DNA of 64,000 nt from Botryosphaeria dothidea (lineage: Eukaryota > Ascomycota > Dothideomycetes > Botryosphaeriales > Botryosphaeriaceae): positions 1,674,001 to 1,738,000 of the forward strand of contig WWBZ02000062.1 of assembly GCA_011503125.2 (NCBI GenBank), written 5' to 3'. Every line of letters begins with the position of its first letter. Within the stretch, counting starts at the first letter, position 1. Of the stretch, positions 20,443 to 32,143 are shown one piece after another. The notes beneath the pieces were generated by a model. It was not told the origin of the DNA and ran no database searches. It saw only the letters and a program-made list of their open reading frames with translations. Both the position numbers and the translations under genes were made by a program.

Positions 20443-22554
20443 CTTGTAAACTGTAACGCCTCGAGGAAAGGAGCTATCAAAGGATTAGCATACCCTACCT
20501 TCATCCATCGGCTAAGAGTGGGCCTACTTGGATGTGTTCTCGGGGTTGCGTAGGATGAATGACAGAGCAAGAATGTGGTGGTATATATGTCCAACTGGTC
20601 GACGAAGTGGATATCCTGGACCTTTTTAGGGTGCAGTGTGGAGAGGTAGGTAGTCGTGGTATCTTGACGGGTGTCGACAACGGCGTAGAGAGTATGTGGG
20701 GAGGGGAAATGGAGAGCGTGACGAAGGAGCTGCGGTTCTTCGGAAGCGAATCCGTGTTAGATGTCGTGTTGACACGGCCTCTCAGGCACCTTGTTTTGTC
20801 AACAAACATTCTGCCAGGCGGTAATATCACAATAGAAGCAGGTACTATTGTGAGAAAGCCGCTTTGTTGCTACAGTGACCAGATATCTCAAGGTCGCAAT
20901 CACCGAAAACAGTAGTCCATGATAGTGACCATGGTGTTGACTTGTGTAAACTACGTCGGACTCGATCTGACAGTGTGAGCCAAAAATGAAGATATCTGGC
21001 AGATGCAAAATTATCAAACGACTCTTGGTGAAGAGACGAAACATCATTAACTTGCCGATAGCCGAGCCAACGGGCCGTGTTGACAGACTGTCGACCAGTG
21101 GCCATGTCCCTCACTAAAAGGAGAACTTTCCAAACCTGTACTGTAAGAATAGAATCCTTTTGAGTTTGCATGTATAGATTTGAAACGCAGGGTCGGAATT
21201 TTCGGCGTGGCTGAGATAGTTTGCTTGTACACTATTATTGTTCCATGTTCAGATGTAAGTTGTAGTCAAGCTAAATCTTGCCCATAGTCTCGGGAAGAGA
21301 CGAAGCCGGTCCTCTGGACTTCCTCTCTTCAGACATTCCCGGAAAATCGTCAACAAGGCTGTGTCCACCTTCCCAGACGGTTATGGCGGTAAATGACTGC
21401 CAATGATGGCCTGCGATGGTTTGCTAATCATTTCTGAGCATCTGATGGAGCCTGACCATCAACAAGGTTCAGGGGAACAATCCTTCCCATCAGGATGGAA
21501 CTCAGTGCATTTTGATGCAGAACCAGCTGCCTGATGGCTGCCCACAAGGTCCCCATGAGGAGTTGTTACGAATTACAATTCGCGACCACCCTCCTTCATG
21601 GAAATAGTACCCTTGTTTGAGCATCTGGGGCGGACTATAGGTGCGACGTGGGGTAGGCCGAGTAGGCCCACACTTATGCGGGGCACACGTCCCATTTTCC
21701 ATTTACTCAGCAGTCCCCTGTAAAAATGGAAACAGGCAAACGGTGTGATGGGAAAGTTTCCTTTGCCTCAAAATCCAAGTTTTTGATTTGACCACGAGCA
21801 CTTCGTCAAGCGCAAAAGATTTGTTTGACGCCTGTAAAACTTCGCGCCGGCGATCGTCCTGACCTCAATTTTGACACCCCCCAACGAGTGAGTAGTACTC
21901 AGAGATTTGCACTTCGTTGAAAGCGCTAGGTATGTACGTAATTAGACCCTTGTTGGTTCGGGAGCTTGTCAACCTCGAGTCGAGCCGTCCCGCTCCCGTG
22001 AGCCAACCACGTGTGGCTGTGACAGGGAAGTGCGAAATGTATATGCATGACGCGATTGGTGGAGTCCGTCAAGCCTTATCACTGCCAATAACGCACATAA
22101 AATGGCAGCGGCTATGCATTCGACACTGCAAGTTCGGACTTGAGCCTGCTTCGTCTGCGGGGCACTAGCCTGATCTTTCGCCACGCATGCTTATAGAGCA
22201 GGCTCATATGGCTCCACTACCCTATTGAGATAGTTTCCGAAGCCTCGTGCATTCGCCTCATGCCAAGAAGACTGCAGCTGCGTCAACCTTGAGCAGACGT
22301 CGCATGCAGCGGGAACACCATCCGTACAGAAAGGGCAACGGTAGCATTTCCATTCTGGCTCTACACATTGCAGATCTCTTTGCCCGACGTATGCATGCGA
22401 TCTGAACATCACCACCGATTAATTAATTCTCTGCCAGAAAGGGAATGAGACCTGGTTGATGCAACGCACACGAGGATGTTCGGAACTCTAGGCAGACGTT
22501 TACCGGGAAATGAATTCATGTAGCCGTAAGGCAACCTGGAAGGGATGGAAGAGG
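20443..22554. other. Long intergenic region between divergent genes
   Basis: About 2.1 kb between the minus-strand coiled-coil gene and the plus-strand P450. It must hold both promoters. A 74-codon Cys-rich minus frame at 22191-22413 is noted but not accepted. No transposon or RNA gene was seen. Confidence 0.5.
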
Positions 22555-22562
22555 TATTTAAG
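22555..22562 (+). promoter_or_regulatory. TATA-like box of the P450 gene
   Basis: tatttaag lies 60 bp upstream of the P450 ATG (22622), a usual distance when the 5' leader is short. No other core element is obvious. Confidence 0.35.
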
Positions 22563-22621
22563 CAAAGAAAGTCTCAGGGTCTAGCATATCCCCATACGCC
22601 TAGCTATTCGCCTTTTCCAAC

Positions 22622-24420
22622 ATGGCTTTGCTCGAACTCATTGAAAATGTATCACCACAGTCGTCGATGTTCCTCGGAGTGCTGGTCTTCGCCCTTGGGG
22701 CGTATCTCGTCAGCGTTGTGATGAGGATTGGATCTCGTCCGGCACATATGCCCCCAGGACCACCCACTGTACCATTCTGGGGTAACCTGAAACAGGTACG
22801 CAAATCAGTCTATATACTGTTTCATTGTCGCTTACTGTGAACAGTTGACTGGCAGCTTCTACCCGGAGCACATCTACACCGAGTGGGCAAAGACATACGG
22901 TCCAGTGTTCACCGTTATGAAAGGCTCACAGCCTTGGATCATCGTAACCGGCGCCAAAGAGGCAAATGAAATCTTCCATAAGCAAGGGCAGGTGACAGCC
23001 GGTCGGCCCAGTAGCAAGATGGAGCTGGCCATGCGGTCGGGTTTCTGGCCGCAGTTTATGTACGGGCCCAAATGGCGTGTGGCACGGAAGCTGTGGCACG
23101 CAGTGCTCAACGTCGGTGCATCACGCCAGTACCGTCCACTCCAGGAGCTCGAGGCCAAACAGCTGCTGGCTGATGTTGCCCGGGACGGCAAAGGCTGGCG
23201 AGCGCATGTGGAGCGGTACGCCGCCTCCCTTGCTATGACACTGATGAATGGGCAGCGCATCACTGCCAGCAAGGACCCAGCCGTCGATGAGATCATCGAC
23301 GACCTGGCCGAGTTCATGGACCACTACAACCGCACCGCCTGGCTCGATAAACTACCTGGCTTCTGGACCTTGCCCGAGTGGACCATCCCGGCACGCCGCA
23401 AGGCCAGCCGCATCGCCGCCGACCACCTGGTGTTGATCCTCCGCCACTGGAACGCCACTAAAGACCGGCTCGCCAACGGCCTGTCGCTGCCGTGCTTCAA
23501 CCGCTCCATCATGGAGCGCCTTAAGCAGAGTGACCTTGCCGGCCGCGTCTCCGAGAACGAGGCCGCCGAGATTGGCGAGCTGCTCGTCACCGCCGCCACC
23601 GAGACCACCTCCAGCACCCTCAAGAACTGGATCGCCGCCATGATCATGTTCCCAGACGTCCAGAAAAAGGCCAAAGAGGAGATCGACAGGGTCGTCGGCC
23701 CGGACCGCCTGCCCGACGACACCGACGCCGTCAACCTCCCCTACGTCCGCCAAGTCATCCAAGAGTGCGTCGCCAACACTTGCCCCCTACCTCCCCCCGT
23801 GCCCACCCCTCCTCCACCCAACACATAAAAGGCCAGGACTAACACCCCGCAGAACCCACCGCTGGCTCACCGCCGTCCCCCTCGGCATCTTCCACGCCAC
23901 CACCGAGCCCATCACCTGGCGCCAGCACGTCATCCCCGCCGGCACGCCGCTCGTCCTCAACGCCTACGGCATCCACCGCGACCCGGCCCTCTACCCCAAC
24001 CCGCTCGCCTTCGACCCCGACCGCTGGGCCGGCAAGCTCGAGGCCGCGAGCGAGCTGGCCGACGACCGCGTCGGCGCGCGCTCCGAGGCCCTGTACGCGT
24101 TCGGCGCCGGCCGGCGCGTGTGCCCGGGCCAGCACGTCGCCGAGCAGGGGCTGTTCCTCGCCGTGGCGCGCTGGCTGTGGGCGTTCGATACGGAGAAGGC
24201 GTACGAGGGGCAGGTCGTGGACACGAATTCGTACAAGCCGGGGATCGTGGCCGGGTTGGAGGAGTTTGATGCGGTGGTGCGGCCGAGGAGCGCGGAGAAG
24301 AAGCTCATCGCGGAGGCGCTGTGGGAGAAGGATCGGAAGGAGTTCTTGGATGAGAAGGGCCAGTGGTGCAAGAGTCCTCAGGGGGTGGAGAATGTGATGA
24401 AGAAGGCCGTGGGCTTCTGA
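22622..24420 (+). CDS. Cytochrome P450 monooxygenase, three exons
   Basis: Exons 22622-22795, 22845-23764 and 23853-24420, with introns of 49 bp (GTACGC...ACAG) and 88 bp (GTGCGT, GACTAAC branch, CGCAG), give 553 aa. Residues about 16-36 form the N-terminal membrane anchor that holds microsomal P450s in the ER, followed by the hinge PPGPPTVPFWGNL. The I-helix motif is AATETTSS, the K-helix ExxR is ETHR (created across the second splice site), the PERF-like motif is FDPDRW, and the haem-binding loop is FGAGRRVCPGQHVAE with the axial Cys. All key parts are present, so the enzyme should be active with haem, oxygen and a P450 reductase. The overall look is close to fungal OrdA/CYP64-type and related P450s, but the substrate cannot be told. 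No polyketide synthase, NRPS or terpene synthase lies nearby, so it is not evidently part of a metabolite cluster. Confidence 0.92.
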
Positions 24421-25153
24421 AAGGATTTTTTTGACAGCCTTCATTCGATGAGAAAGCGTTGCGTAGTCACAAACTCTAGTCTTTGCGAGGATTTCGGTAT
24501 TTGGTGGGAGAATAAGTCACTTCAGAGATTGTCGGTCGTTACACTATACAGGATAGGGGTGGCCCAAGCCGCACGCAATAAATCCAATTTATGTAGCATG
24601 AAAAGAGTATCCTGAATTATATAATTCCCAGAGGAACATCTACATCCTGTTTTTGAGCTCGTGTGGAGTTTCAGTGCGAGATCACTCATGCAGTTTCATA
24701 CATTTACTGATGAGAAATACAACTGAGCAATCAATCTTCTTCGCAATTTCATTTCGTCCTACGCGTGCACAATAATTCAAATTGGACTAAAAAACAGATT
24801 TTGCCAAAACAGGGAAAAAAGAACCAAGATTTACCGTGAACTCCTCTCCATGTTTTCGAGGAACATTAAGCATCAGATCAGGGGTATTTCTCAGACCGTC
24901 TTACCAAATCCATAGAACGCTCAAAAACATATACCGGCGCAAACAAAGCCATTTCAACCCCAGAAACCTTGAAGGTTAAACCCCTCAGAAATCAACCCTT
25001 TTCCAAAAGAGAACCGTTGAAACGTAGAAACTTTGAAAAATAGAACACTTGAGACATAGAACCCGTGGTACCAAATTGATGCAGCCCGACCCAAGATACA
25101 GCAGCGTTCATACCCCAAGCTCTTTGAAACCCGAGTGTAAATGAAACTCCCGC
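24421..25153. other. Intergenic region between convergent genes
   Basis: About 730 bp of 3' flanks. Positions 24950-25080 contain a loose periodic pattern of ttgaaa/gtagaac-like words. No gene. Confidence 0.5.
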
Positions 25154-28100
25154 TTAGAATGCCTCGTCCTCCAGAATAGCAATATCTTGCTCTTCCCTCA
25201 GCACCGCAGCACGCGTCTGCTCAGCCAAATTCCTCCACTTCTCCATGCTCGCATCGAACCTCTCGTCAGCGGCCTTCTGCTCTTCCGGATTCGTCGTCAG
25301 ATCGAGAGGTTCCCATACCGTCTCAGTGTCCGAAGAGTCATCGCTGCCCTCATCCATCGGAATGGGGTTGATGCCGCGGTGCTGAATGTCAGAATCCCCC
25401 TCTTCACCATCAATAGCGGAACGACCAACTTCCATGATCCGATCCAACACCCCTCCAATAACCCTCTCCGCCGCCGTGAACTCGCGGTCCAATGGTGGGA
25501 TATCCTTCTCATCAACAGGCACGCGCAAAACCTCATCCAGCCCATCCACAAACTCGAAATCCTCCTCGCAGATCTCATACCCGTGCGCAACCGCCATCTT
25601 CTCAAGCACGGCACGCATATGCACCTTTGTCATGTCGCCCTCAGCGCCACCAGCAACATAGTTCCGCGGCGGCAAACCGGCATGCTCACGCACGCGGATC
25701 AGCTCATCCGCCAGCGCGTGATTGCGCTTCGCGACCGCCGCGGCGACGAGCTCCATCTTCTCCTGCCCGTCCTCAGCGCTCTGGATGCGCTTCTCGCTAT
25801 CTTCATGCTCCTTTTCCGCTTCTCTAAACGATGCGACGTGCCTCCTGAGGCCCTCGACCTCGCTGCGGCGGGCCGCGAGCTGCGCCTTCAGGTCGTCGAG
25901 GACGCCCTTCCAGAGCTGCGGCGCGCCCCGCGTGCGCGCGTCGTTCAGCGCGTCCTCTAGGTCCAGCACGCGCGTCTCGAGGTCGGGCACCTGGTCGGCG
26001 ATGGGCAGGACCTCGTCGAGCTCGGCGCTGCGCTGGGCGAGCGCCGCGAGCGCCACCTCCTCGGCGATGCGCGCGTCCATCAGCGCCTGCTCGCCGTCGT
26101 TCAGCCTGTCCTTGAGGCCGACGACCTCGTCGCGGAGGGCGTTGACGGTGTCGCGGGCGGCGTGGGCGGCGGCGGCGAGGCGGTTGTTCTCGGCCACGAG
26201 GGCGCGGCCGGCGACGACGTTGCTGTTGCAGGATTCGAGGAAGTCGGCCAGGAAGGCCGCGAGGCCGTCGACGACCTCGTCGCGGGTGCGCTCGGCCAGC
26301 AGCGCGACGCTGAGGAGGCCGGAGGCCTGGGTGTCTTGGAGGAGGGCGAGCGTCTTGGTGGAGACGTCCTCGGCGTAGGCGCGGGTCTCGGCGGCGCCCT
26401 GCTCGACGTCCTCGCAGCGCTGCTTGAGGCGGAGGTTCTCGTTGAACAGGCGGATGTTGTGGTTGTCCAGCGGGACCTTCTCCGCCAGCAGCCTGCGGAC
26501 GTGGCCGGCCTGCTTCTCGTTGGACCACCGCACGCGCTTGACTTCCATGTCGGCCAGCGCCAGGCCGCGCAGCTCCACCTGCGCGTCCTGCATGGTCCTC
26601 TGGCACTTTTCGGCGTAGACAGTGAGCTCGTCGACGTGCTGGTTCAGGTCTGTAACCTCTTCTCTGAGATTCTTGACCGTTTCCTGCTCCTTTTGGAACA
26701 ATGTGTTGATTTCCTCCCAAGCAGCCTTGTTGTGGTCAGCGTCCGCCTTGGCCTCCATGAAGGCCCTCGAATTGTGATCATTCGTCTCCTGAAGGGCGGA
26801 GATCTGAACAATCAGGTCGTTATTGGCGAGAGTGAGGTTGATGAGTTCGTTACGAAGAGCCTCCTGAGCGGTGGCATGCTCAGTGCCCTTCTTGGCCAAC
26901 TCGTCTCTGAGGTTTCCAACTTGAACCTCTTTTTCGGCCAGGGCAAGGCTTGAACTGGCGGAAGCCTGCTGGATGTTCGTGTCGTTCGCTTCACGGAGGG
27001 TCTTGACCTCCTCACGAAGAGATTCGATGCTGGCCTTGAATTGCCCTTCGCGATCAGTCGTGAGCTTCTGGACGGCACAGTCCTTTGAACTCTTGAGATC
27101 CGCAATATCTCTTTTCAGAGAACTTATGGTTAAGTTCGCGTTACCCAGCTCCAGGAGGGTTTTGCAGAGAGCATCCTGGTGATGTTTTAGCTCGGACTTG
27201 AGAGAAGTGTTCACAGAAGTCTGCTTCTGCACACGGGTGGTAAGAGACGAGATGTCGTGGTTTTGTCGAGCATTAGTCTCGCGCAGGCTGTCCACATCAG
27301 CACGAGCCGAAGCAATTGTGGAGTCCTTATCGTCAAGGAGACGCTCGAGATCCCGCTGGTGCTTTGAAAGGGTTGACGTGAATTCTCTTTCAAGGGATGA
27401 GGTAATAGACTGGCGGTCGTTCTTCAGCTCAGAAATGGCCGACTTGTGACGTTGTTCCAGGGAAGTGACTGCGGCGTGGTGCTGATCCTGCAGGGAGGCA
27501 ATCCTGGCGTTCTTCGTCTTCTCGATACTCTTGACCTCCGCGCGATGTTTTTTCAGCAGGACATCCATAGTGAACTTCTGCTCTTTACGCAAGGAGGCAA
27601 TGATGTGCTTGTGCTGTTGCTTAAGGGTGCTGATGGCGGACTCATGCTCTCTGTGGAGACCAGAAAGTTTGGCGCCATTCTCCTGTTGGATGGCGACAAG
27701 GGTAGAAGCGCTCATCTCCTTCAAGCAAGCGATGGTGGTCCTTGACTCTAACTTAACGCGCTTGGTGACGCCGGAGAGTTCCTCGAGTAGTTCCTTGTTG
27801 GCCTCCTTCGTGGCTCGGACCTCCTGCTTATGGGCAGCCATGGTAATTCCGCAGGCATGGCCATTGCGATAGAAGATACCATCAGCCTCAGTCCAGAGAA
27901 TGTGGTAAGATGAAGGTGCATCGCTGGTATCCAGCTGGATTGAAACCATCCATTCGGGAATGTCCAACGCGAAATCGCAGAGAGTGGTGGTGGTGGAGTC
28001 GAAGGATCCGACGGACAACGTCCGGGCATGGCAGTTGACGATAGGGGAGACTGGTTCGGCCTCATTGTCGCTTGAGCCAGTCTCAGATGTGGTCGAAGTA

Positions 28101-28405
28101 GACTTGAAAGGCTTCGATCCGGTCTTGCCCCAAGCCTCGACCAGCGCACCTGTAACGCAAGCTACACGGGGCCGCTCGATATCGGTGACATTGATGCCAC
28201 TACCTGCATTTTCCGGTGTTGCCAGTGAAGCCACGAGGGTGTCCCATGGGGATAGAATCTTTGAGGTGTTGTTCCTGGAGAATGTGCCAGACAAAGGTTA
28301 GCTTTGTTCATGGACAAGATCATGGTAATGCACAGAGACTCACCTCGTTGGGAAAAGAATTGAGAAGCTACAAAGGGATAGCAGATGTGCCAGACCGTTC
28401 AACAT
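25154..28405 (-). CDS. Coiled-coil family member 2, 1060 aa, two exons
   Basis: Exon 2 is 25154-28274. A short first exon (28344-28405) is joined by a 69-bp intron with a GTGAGT donor, GCTAACC branch and CTCCAG acceptor; total 1061 codons. The first exon codes MLNGLAHLLSLCSFSILF, unexpectedly hydrophobic. An in-frame ATG at 28438 would lengthen it (MFFLIWQLLYI...), so the start is uncertain. Residues about 126-165 carry the family N-terminal module: IPEWM, then YRNGHACGIT and a conserved His. A very long coiled coil follows (about 170-880). The C-terminal module VHMRAVLEKMAVAHGYEICEE matches the copies at 34176 and 37561. The end is acidic. No enzymatic motif is present. Most likely a scaffold or tether; whether the N-terminus inserts into a membrane is open. 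Confidence 0.8.
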
Positions 28406-30278
28406 GATGTAAAGAAGCTGCCAGATCAGGAAGAACATCCACAAGGGCAAAGGACGTGCTGTTTTGTTGTTAGCACGATCGAATCTGTGGGGAAAGTGCC
28501 GTGGGCTAACAGTCAAAGGGACAGTTTCTCAGAAGATAATAGCGAAAAGTCGCAGACACGATTCAAAAGGGTTTCTGGGAGCTCCAAAAGCAATCGCGTG
28601 AGGAGGAAAATGTGTTGCAAATGTGCAGTGTCGACAAAAGACCTCAACAGTGGGTGCTGGTGTAGACTCGACAACGGTGGCAACGGTGGTGGAGAGAGGA
28701 AGGTTCGAAGTGAACTGAAGTTTTTGATTTACTTCGCGTGTGTCAGAGTGCGACTGAGTAACGTGTTAGTCGCGGTGACCCGCATAGAGGCGCGTGATAG
28801 GCCCTGAGGCGTCGGACCTGCCGGTGTTTGGTCAACACCACCATTAACACGCGTATGGTGCACCGCGCTCATTCGTAAATACTGTCGTTGTAAACAACAC
28901 TTGTTTACATGGCAGCTCTTCTATCTATATGATAGCTTGATGCACCTCGCGTGTACTCAGGCTCACCCCAGCCAGGAGGTGTAGTTGTACACTGGTCCTT
29001 ACCCAGCCTCATTCGCAGCGATTCTTGCCCTGCCACCTGTGGACCACTCTTAATGAGATGTATTTTGACGTACTATGGCCCTCGAAACACATCCGTCTCA
29101 AAGGAGATTCTCTCTTCCCTCTCAGGCAGAATCTCCTATATCCCGGACCAGCACCTTCTCTTCTAAAACCCTGCCTCTGCGATGCGCCATTCTCGCGCCG
29201 TACAAGGATCATCTCTTACAGCTCACGCAACAGTTGTTGGAATTATCAAATTTTAAGGACCAGACCAATATCAATCCTGTCCTCTGACTGCTGTGATGGA
29301 TTCAGAGTATGAGATTTCCTTGTTAGAATAACCGCCATCCCTCCCAATGTGACTCATTTCAATCCTATGTTTGCTCAAAATTGGGCATCATCAGAGGAAG
29401 AAACTATCGGTTTCTATACTACGTATGCATGACCAGCTGTATTTTCTTCTACATTGTCTCTAGACGAAGAGTGAGGCAACGCGAAATTCCCCAGGTGTAG
29501 ACCATCCGGGTTGCCATGATAAAATGTAGATAGCTCAGAGCCAAAAAGCGCCGCATATAACAATGATTTGACCAAAATATGCGGAATGCAAGCAATACTG
29601 TCAAGTCTACGGAGGCTATGACCGAAGGAATGTTGCTCCGAGCATACCTTCCTATAATTGGCCAGCCTTAGTGAGGATTTCGATGATCCATGTAGCCCTA
29701 GGGGATGTACTGCACAGTCGAAGGTCCACTCTGTCAGCTCGTATCCGTCATAAAGTCTGTTGCCGTCAGAACCGGGATCCGTCAGTTCACTTCAATGCCG
29801 GTTGGCGAGGCACAGCAGCGTGCAACAGTCAGCTACGCAAAAGATGAGAGGCCATGGCCATAGCATGCCTCAGGCATAAAGACTAGAGCGCCATGGTCTC
29901 CCTGCTTTAATAAAGCTATTCATGGGCACTGGCAGGTCTTCTGTCAATGGTTGCGGGGCTTGAACATGGTCGCGTTTCGTGCCGCCGCATATAGTATGTT
30001 GCAATCTTAAGCGAACCCACCTCGTAAAATCCATTCTTTGGCCCCAGCACATGGCAATCGGAATGCCCCGCTTGTGCTTCATGCTGCAGACCTGTTGGAA
30101 TTCATAAGAGGCGTCTTGCTCTTGTTGTTTCATTCCCTCCCATCGCAAGGCCGTTTCCAGTCACTCGTTATCCCTTTATTCTGTCGCTCGTTAAACCAAA
30201 CGGATTCCCTTCATTGCCTACACTCGTTCATTTAAAGCACAACTCCGCTCTCTCGTACTATCATCACTATCATTAAAA
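28406..30278. other. Long divergent intergenic region
   Basis: About 1.9 kb between coiled-coil member 2 (minus) and the HsbA-like gene (plus), so it holds both promoters. Several short frames (up to 95 codons near 29025-29312) look non-coding. No transposon remnant recognised. Confidence 0.5.
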
Positions 30279-31299
30279 ATGAAGCCTGGTATCGTGGTCG
30301 TACCTGCGGTCGGCTTTCTCGCCGGGGCCGTTCTGGCAACAATGACCCCTGCCAATCTCCAAGACACGGCCAATTCGCTTGCTTTCCAAGCATTCGACTC
30401 CAAAGATCTTGTATTGACGATCAACTCGACTCTCAACGCCGGACCAATGCAAGTAGGCCAAAACATATTTCATTATTTTCCCGTTCCAAAACTGACAGTG
30501 ACACCGCCATCTAGGATGTCTTTGAGGAAATGGATGATCTATACACCACAGTGCTCGCCAACATACAGCTTGTTGTTGGCTCCAAAACTCTCACTGAAGA
30601 CAGCGAGGATGTCCAGCTGGTCTACGAGGCCTACTCTTATGTACGCCTTCTTTCTTCTCAGGATCGTCATAGACTCTAAACAAGCTAACTCTAAGGTAAT
30701 TTAAACAGCTTGTCCAGGGCATGTTCGAGCTCATGGACGCACTTGGTGGCTCGGCAACGAACTTCGTTGCCTTGGACAAGCAAAACGAATTTAGGGTGCC
30801 TGCCGCAATCCGTGAGGTTGGTGGTGTCATCGATGCCTGGATGTTCAACATGATCAGCCTCTTTCCTGCCAACAGCTCCTATGCCGACCAAGCTGCCAAC
30901 CAGAAGAATCAAGTGGACTCGCACTTCCGCCGCTCCATCGCCGCTTACCACTTGGCCACCGCAAAGACCGGCACACCGTACGGCAAAATTACTAACATCG
31001 TCTCTGGTGATGCTCTCAATATGGACAACCCGACTGAGTCTGGTGATGCCGGTACCCCGACAAATTCTGGAACCTCGGACGGCGTTAATGTTGCCACCTC
31101 TCAGAGCACTAGTGCATCCGTGACGGCATCCAAGCCCACTGGGGTTCCCAGGGACAACGGCAATACTCAGGGTGCTCGCGCAAACCAAAGCGATGATACC
31201 CCCAACAACGTCGGCACATCCAATGGTAGTAGCACGGACAGCATCTCGGAAGACTGCACTACTGTTGAAAAGGTCGTCGTTACCCGGTCTCAGTTGTGA
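30279..31299 (+). CDS. Secreted HsbA / cell-wall galactomannoprotein-like protein
   Basis: Exons 30279-30452, 30515-30640 and 30709-31299, with introns of 62 and 68 bp (branch ACTGAC and GCTAACT), give 296 aa. Residues 1-22 look like a signal peptide (MKPGIVVVPAVGFLAGAVLA). Residues about 25-180 are an all-helical domain with spaced amphipathic helices (DVFEEMDDLYTTVLANIQLV, LVQGMFELMDALGG, AAIREVGGVIDAW), the pattern of the hydrophobic-surface-binding protein A / Mp1-type family. The last 90 residues are Ser/Thr/Asn-rich, as in heavily O-glycosylated wall proteins, and no GPI signal is visible. Family members bind hydrophobic surfaces or lipids at the hyphal wall. The domain call is from pattern and composition, not a search. 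It sits 0.85 kb upstream of the GH71 glucanase on the same strand, which fits a cell-surface role. Confidence 0.65.
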
Positions 31300-32143
31300 G
31301 GACAAGGCCAGTGGACCATGGATGACGAGGACTTCAACCCTTCTGTTCCGAGATGTGGCTTACCATTCTCTGCATCTCTCCTTTGTCCTGCGTGTAGTTG
31401 AGGCTAGCTCAGGAACAAGGGGCCGAGATACTCAGCACCTTATTTCTCAAGTAAGCAGTGATCCGCAGGGTGCATATGATCTGCACCATTTGTTGGAGGT
31501 GGAGCACTTGCGCGCATTTGGCACTGTCGCCGCAGTCTATAAGACAACTTCATTTCGCATTAATATCATTGTAAGAAATTCTTGGATACATGTCTTTCTT
31601 ATCATTTGACTTTCCAAGAACTGTGCTGGCCATGCCCTGTTTGCTGGAAGCTAGTCTCAATGATGTGCTGACTGTTGATCGAACACGTCAGAGGCGTTTT
31701 GGCGGTCACGACTTATCTTCGTATGGGAACACGATGCAACGCCATTCCGCTTGCGGGCCAATCACCGACGGCTGCAGTTGCCCCACAGGCACCAGATATA
31801 GAAACATCCCGAACGATGATCTGTGCATCCCGTCGCGCAAGTGCCTGACGATAAGACCTGGCGTGGGGGAGACACCAAAAGGGGCTGGCTGTACGAAGCG
31901 CCACCAAGACATTCGCGAAAATTCCGCCGCTGATGGGCTTCTAAATCCGGAGTGGGTCCTTCACGAACGATACGAGATCCAGGCCCTAGCGAAATCCTGC
32001 AGGATCCACAATCGGCTTGGGGGCCGCTCTCACGCTCTGTTAAAATCGTTCAAAGCATGGCGCGCAGAAGTAGGGACGGTTTTCCGTCATCCCTGAGTCT
32101 ATTTCTGCCTCCTTGCAATTACCCGATACGTTAATTCCACGTT
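31300..32143. other. Intergenic region, promoter of the GH71 gene
   Basis: About 840 bp. A 168-codon plus frame at 31590-32096 crosses it but has no motif and ends just upstream of the GH71 start, so it is not called as a gene. Nothing else seen. Confidence 0.45.

Noticed and set aside
22191..22413. Small Cys-rich minus-strand ORF (CYRCPFC ... CDVC) in the P450 promoter region
   Set aside because: The Cys spacing is suggestive, but it is a lone 74-codon frame without other support. Homologues would be needed.
22622..24420. Secondary-metabolite gene cluster around the P450
   Set aside because: No backbone enzyme, transporter or other tailoring enzyme is adjacent; the neighbours are coiled-coil genes.
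31590..32096. 168-codon plus-strand ORF between the HsbA-like and GH71 genes
   Set aside because: No signal peptide, domain or splice pattern; it ends within 50 bp of the GH71 start, where a promoter or leader is expected.
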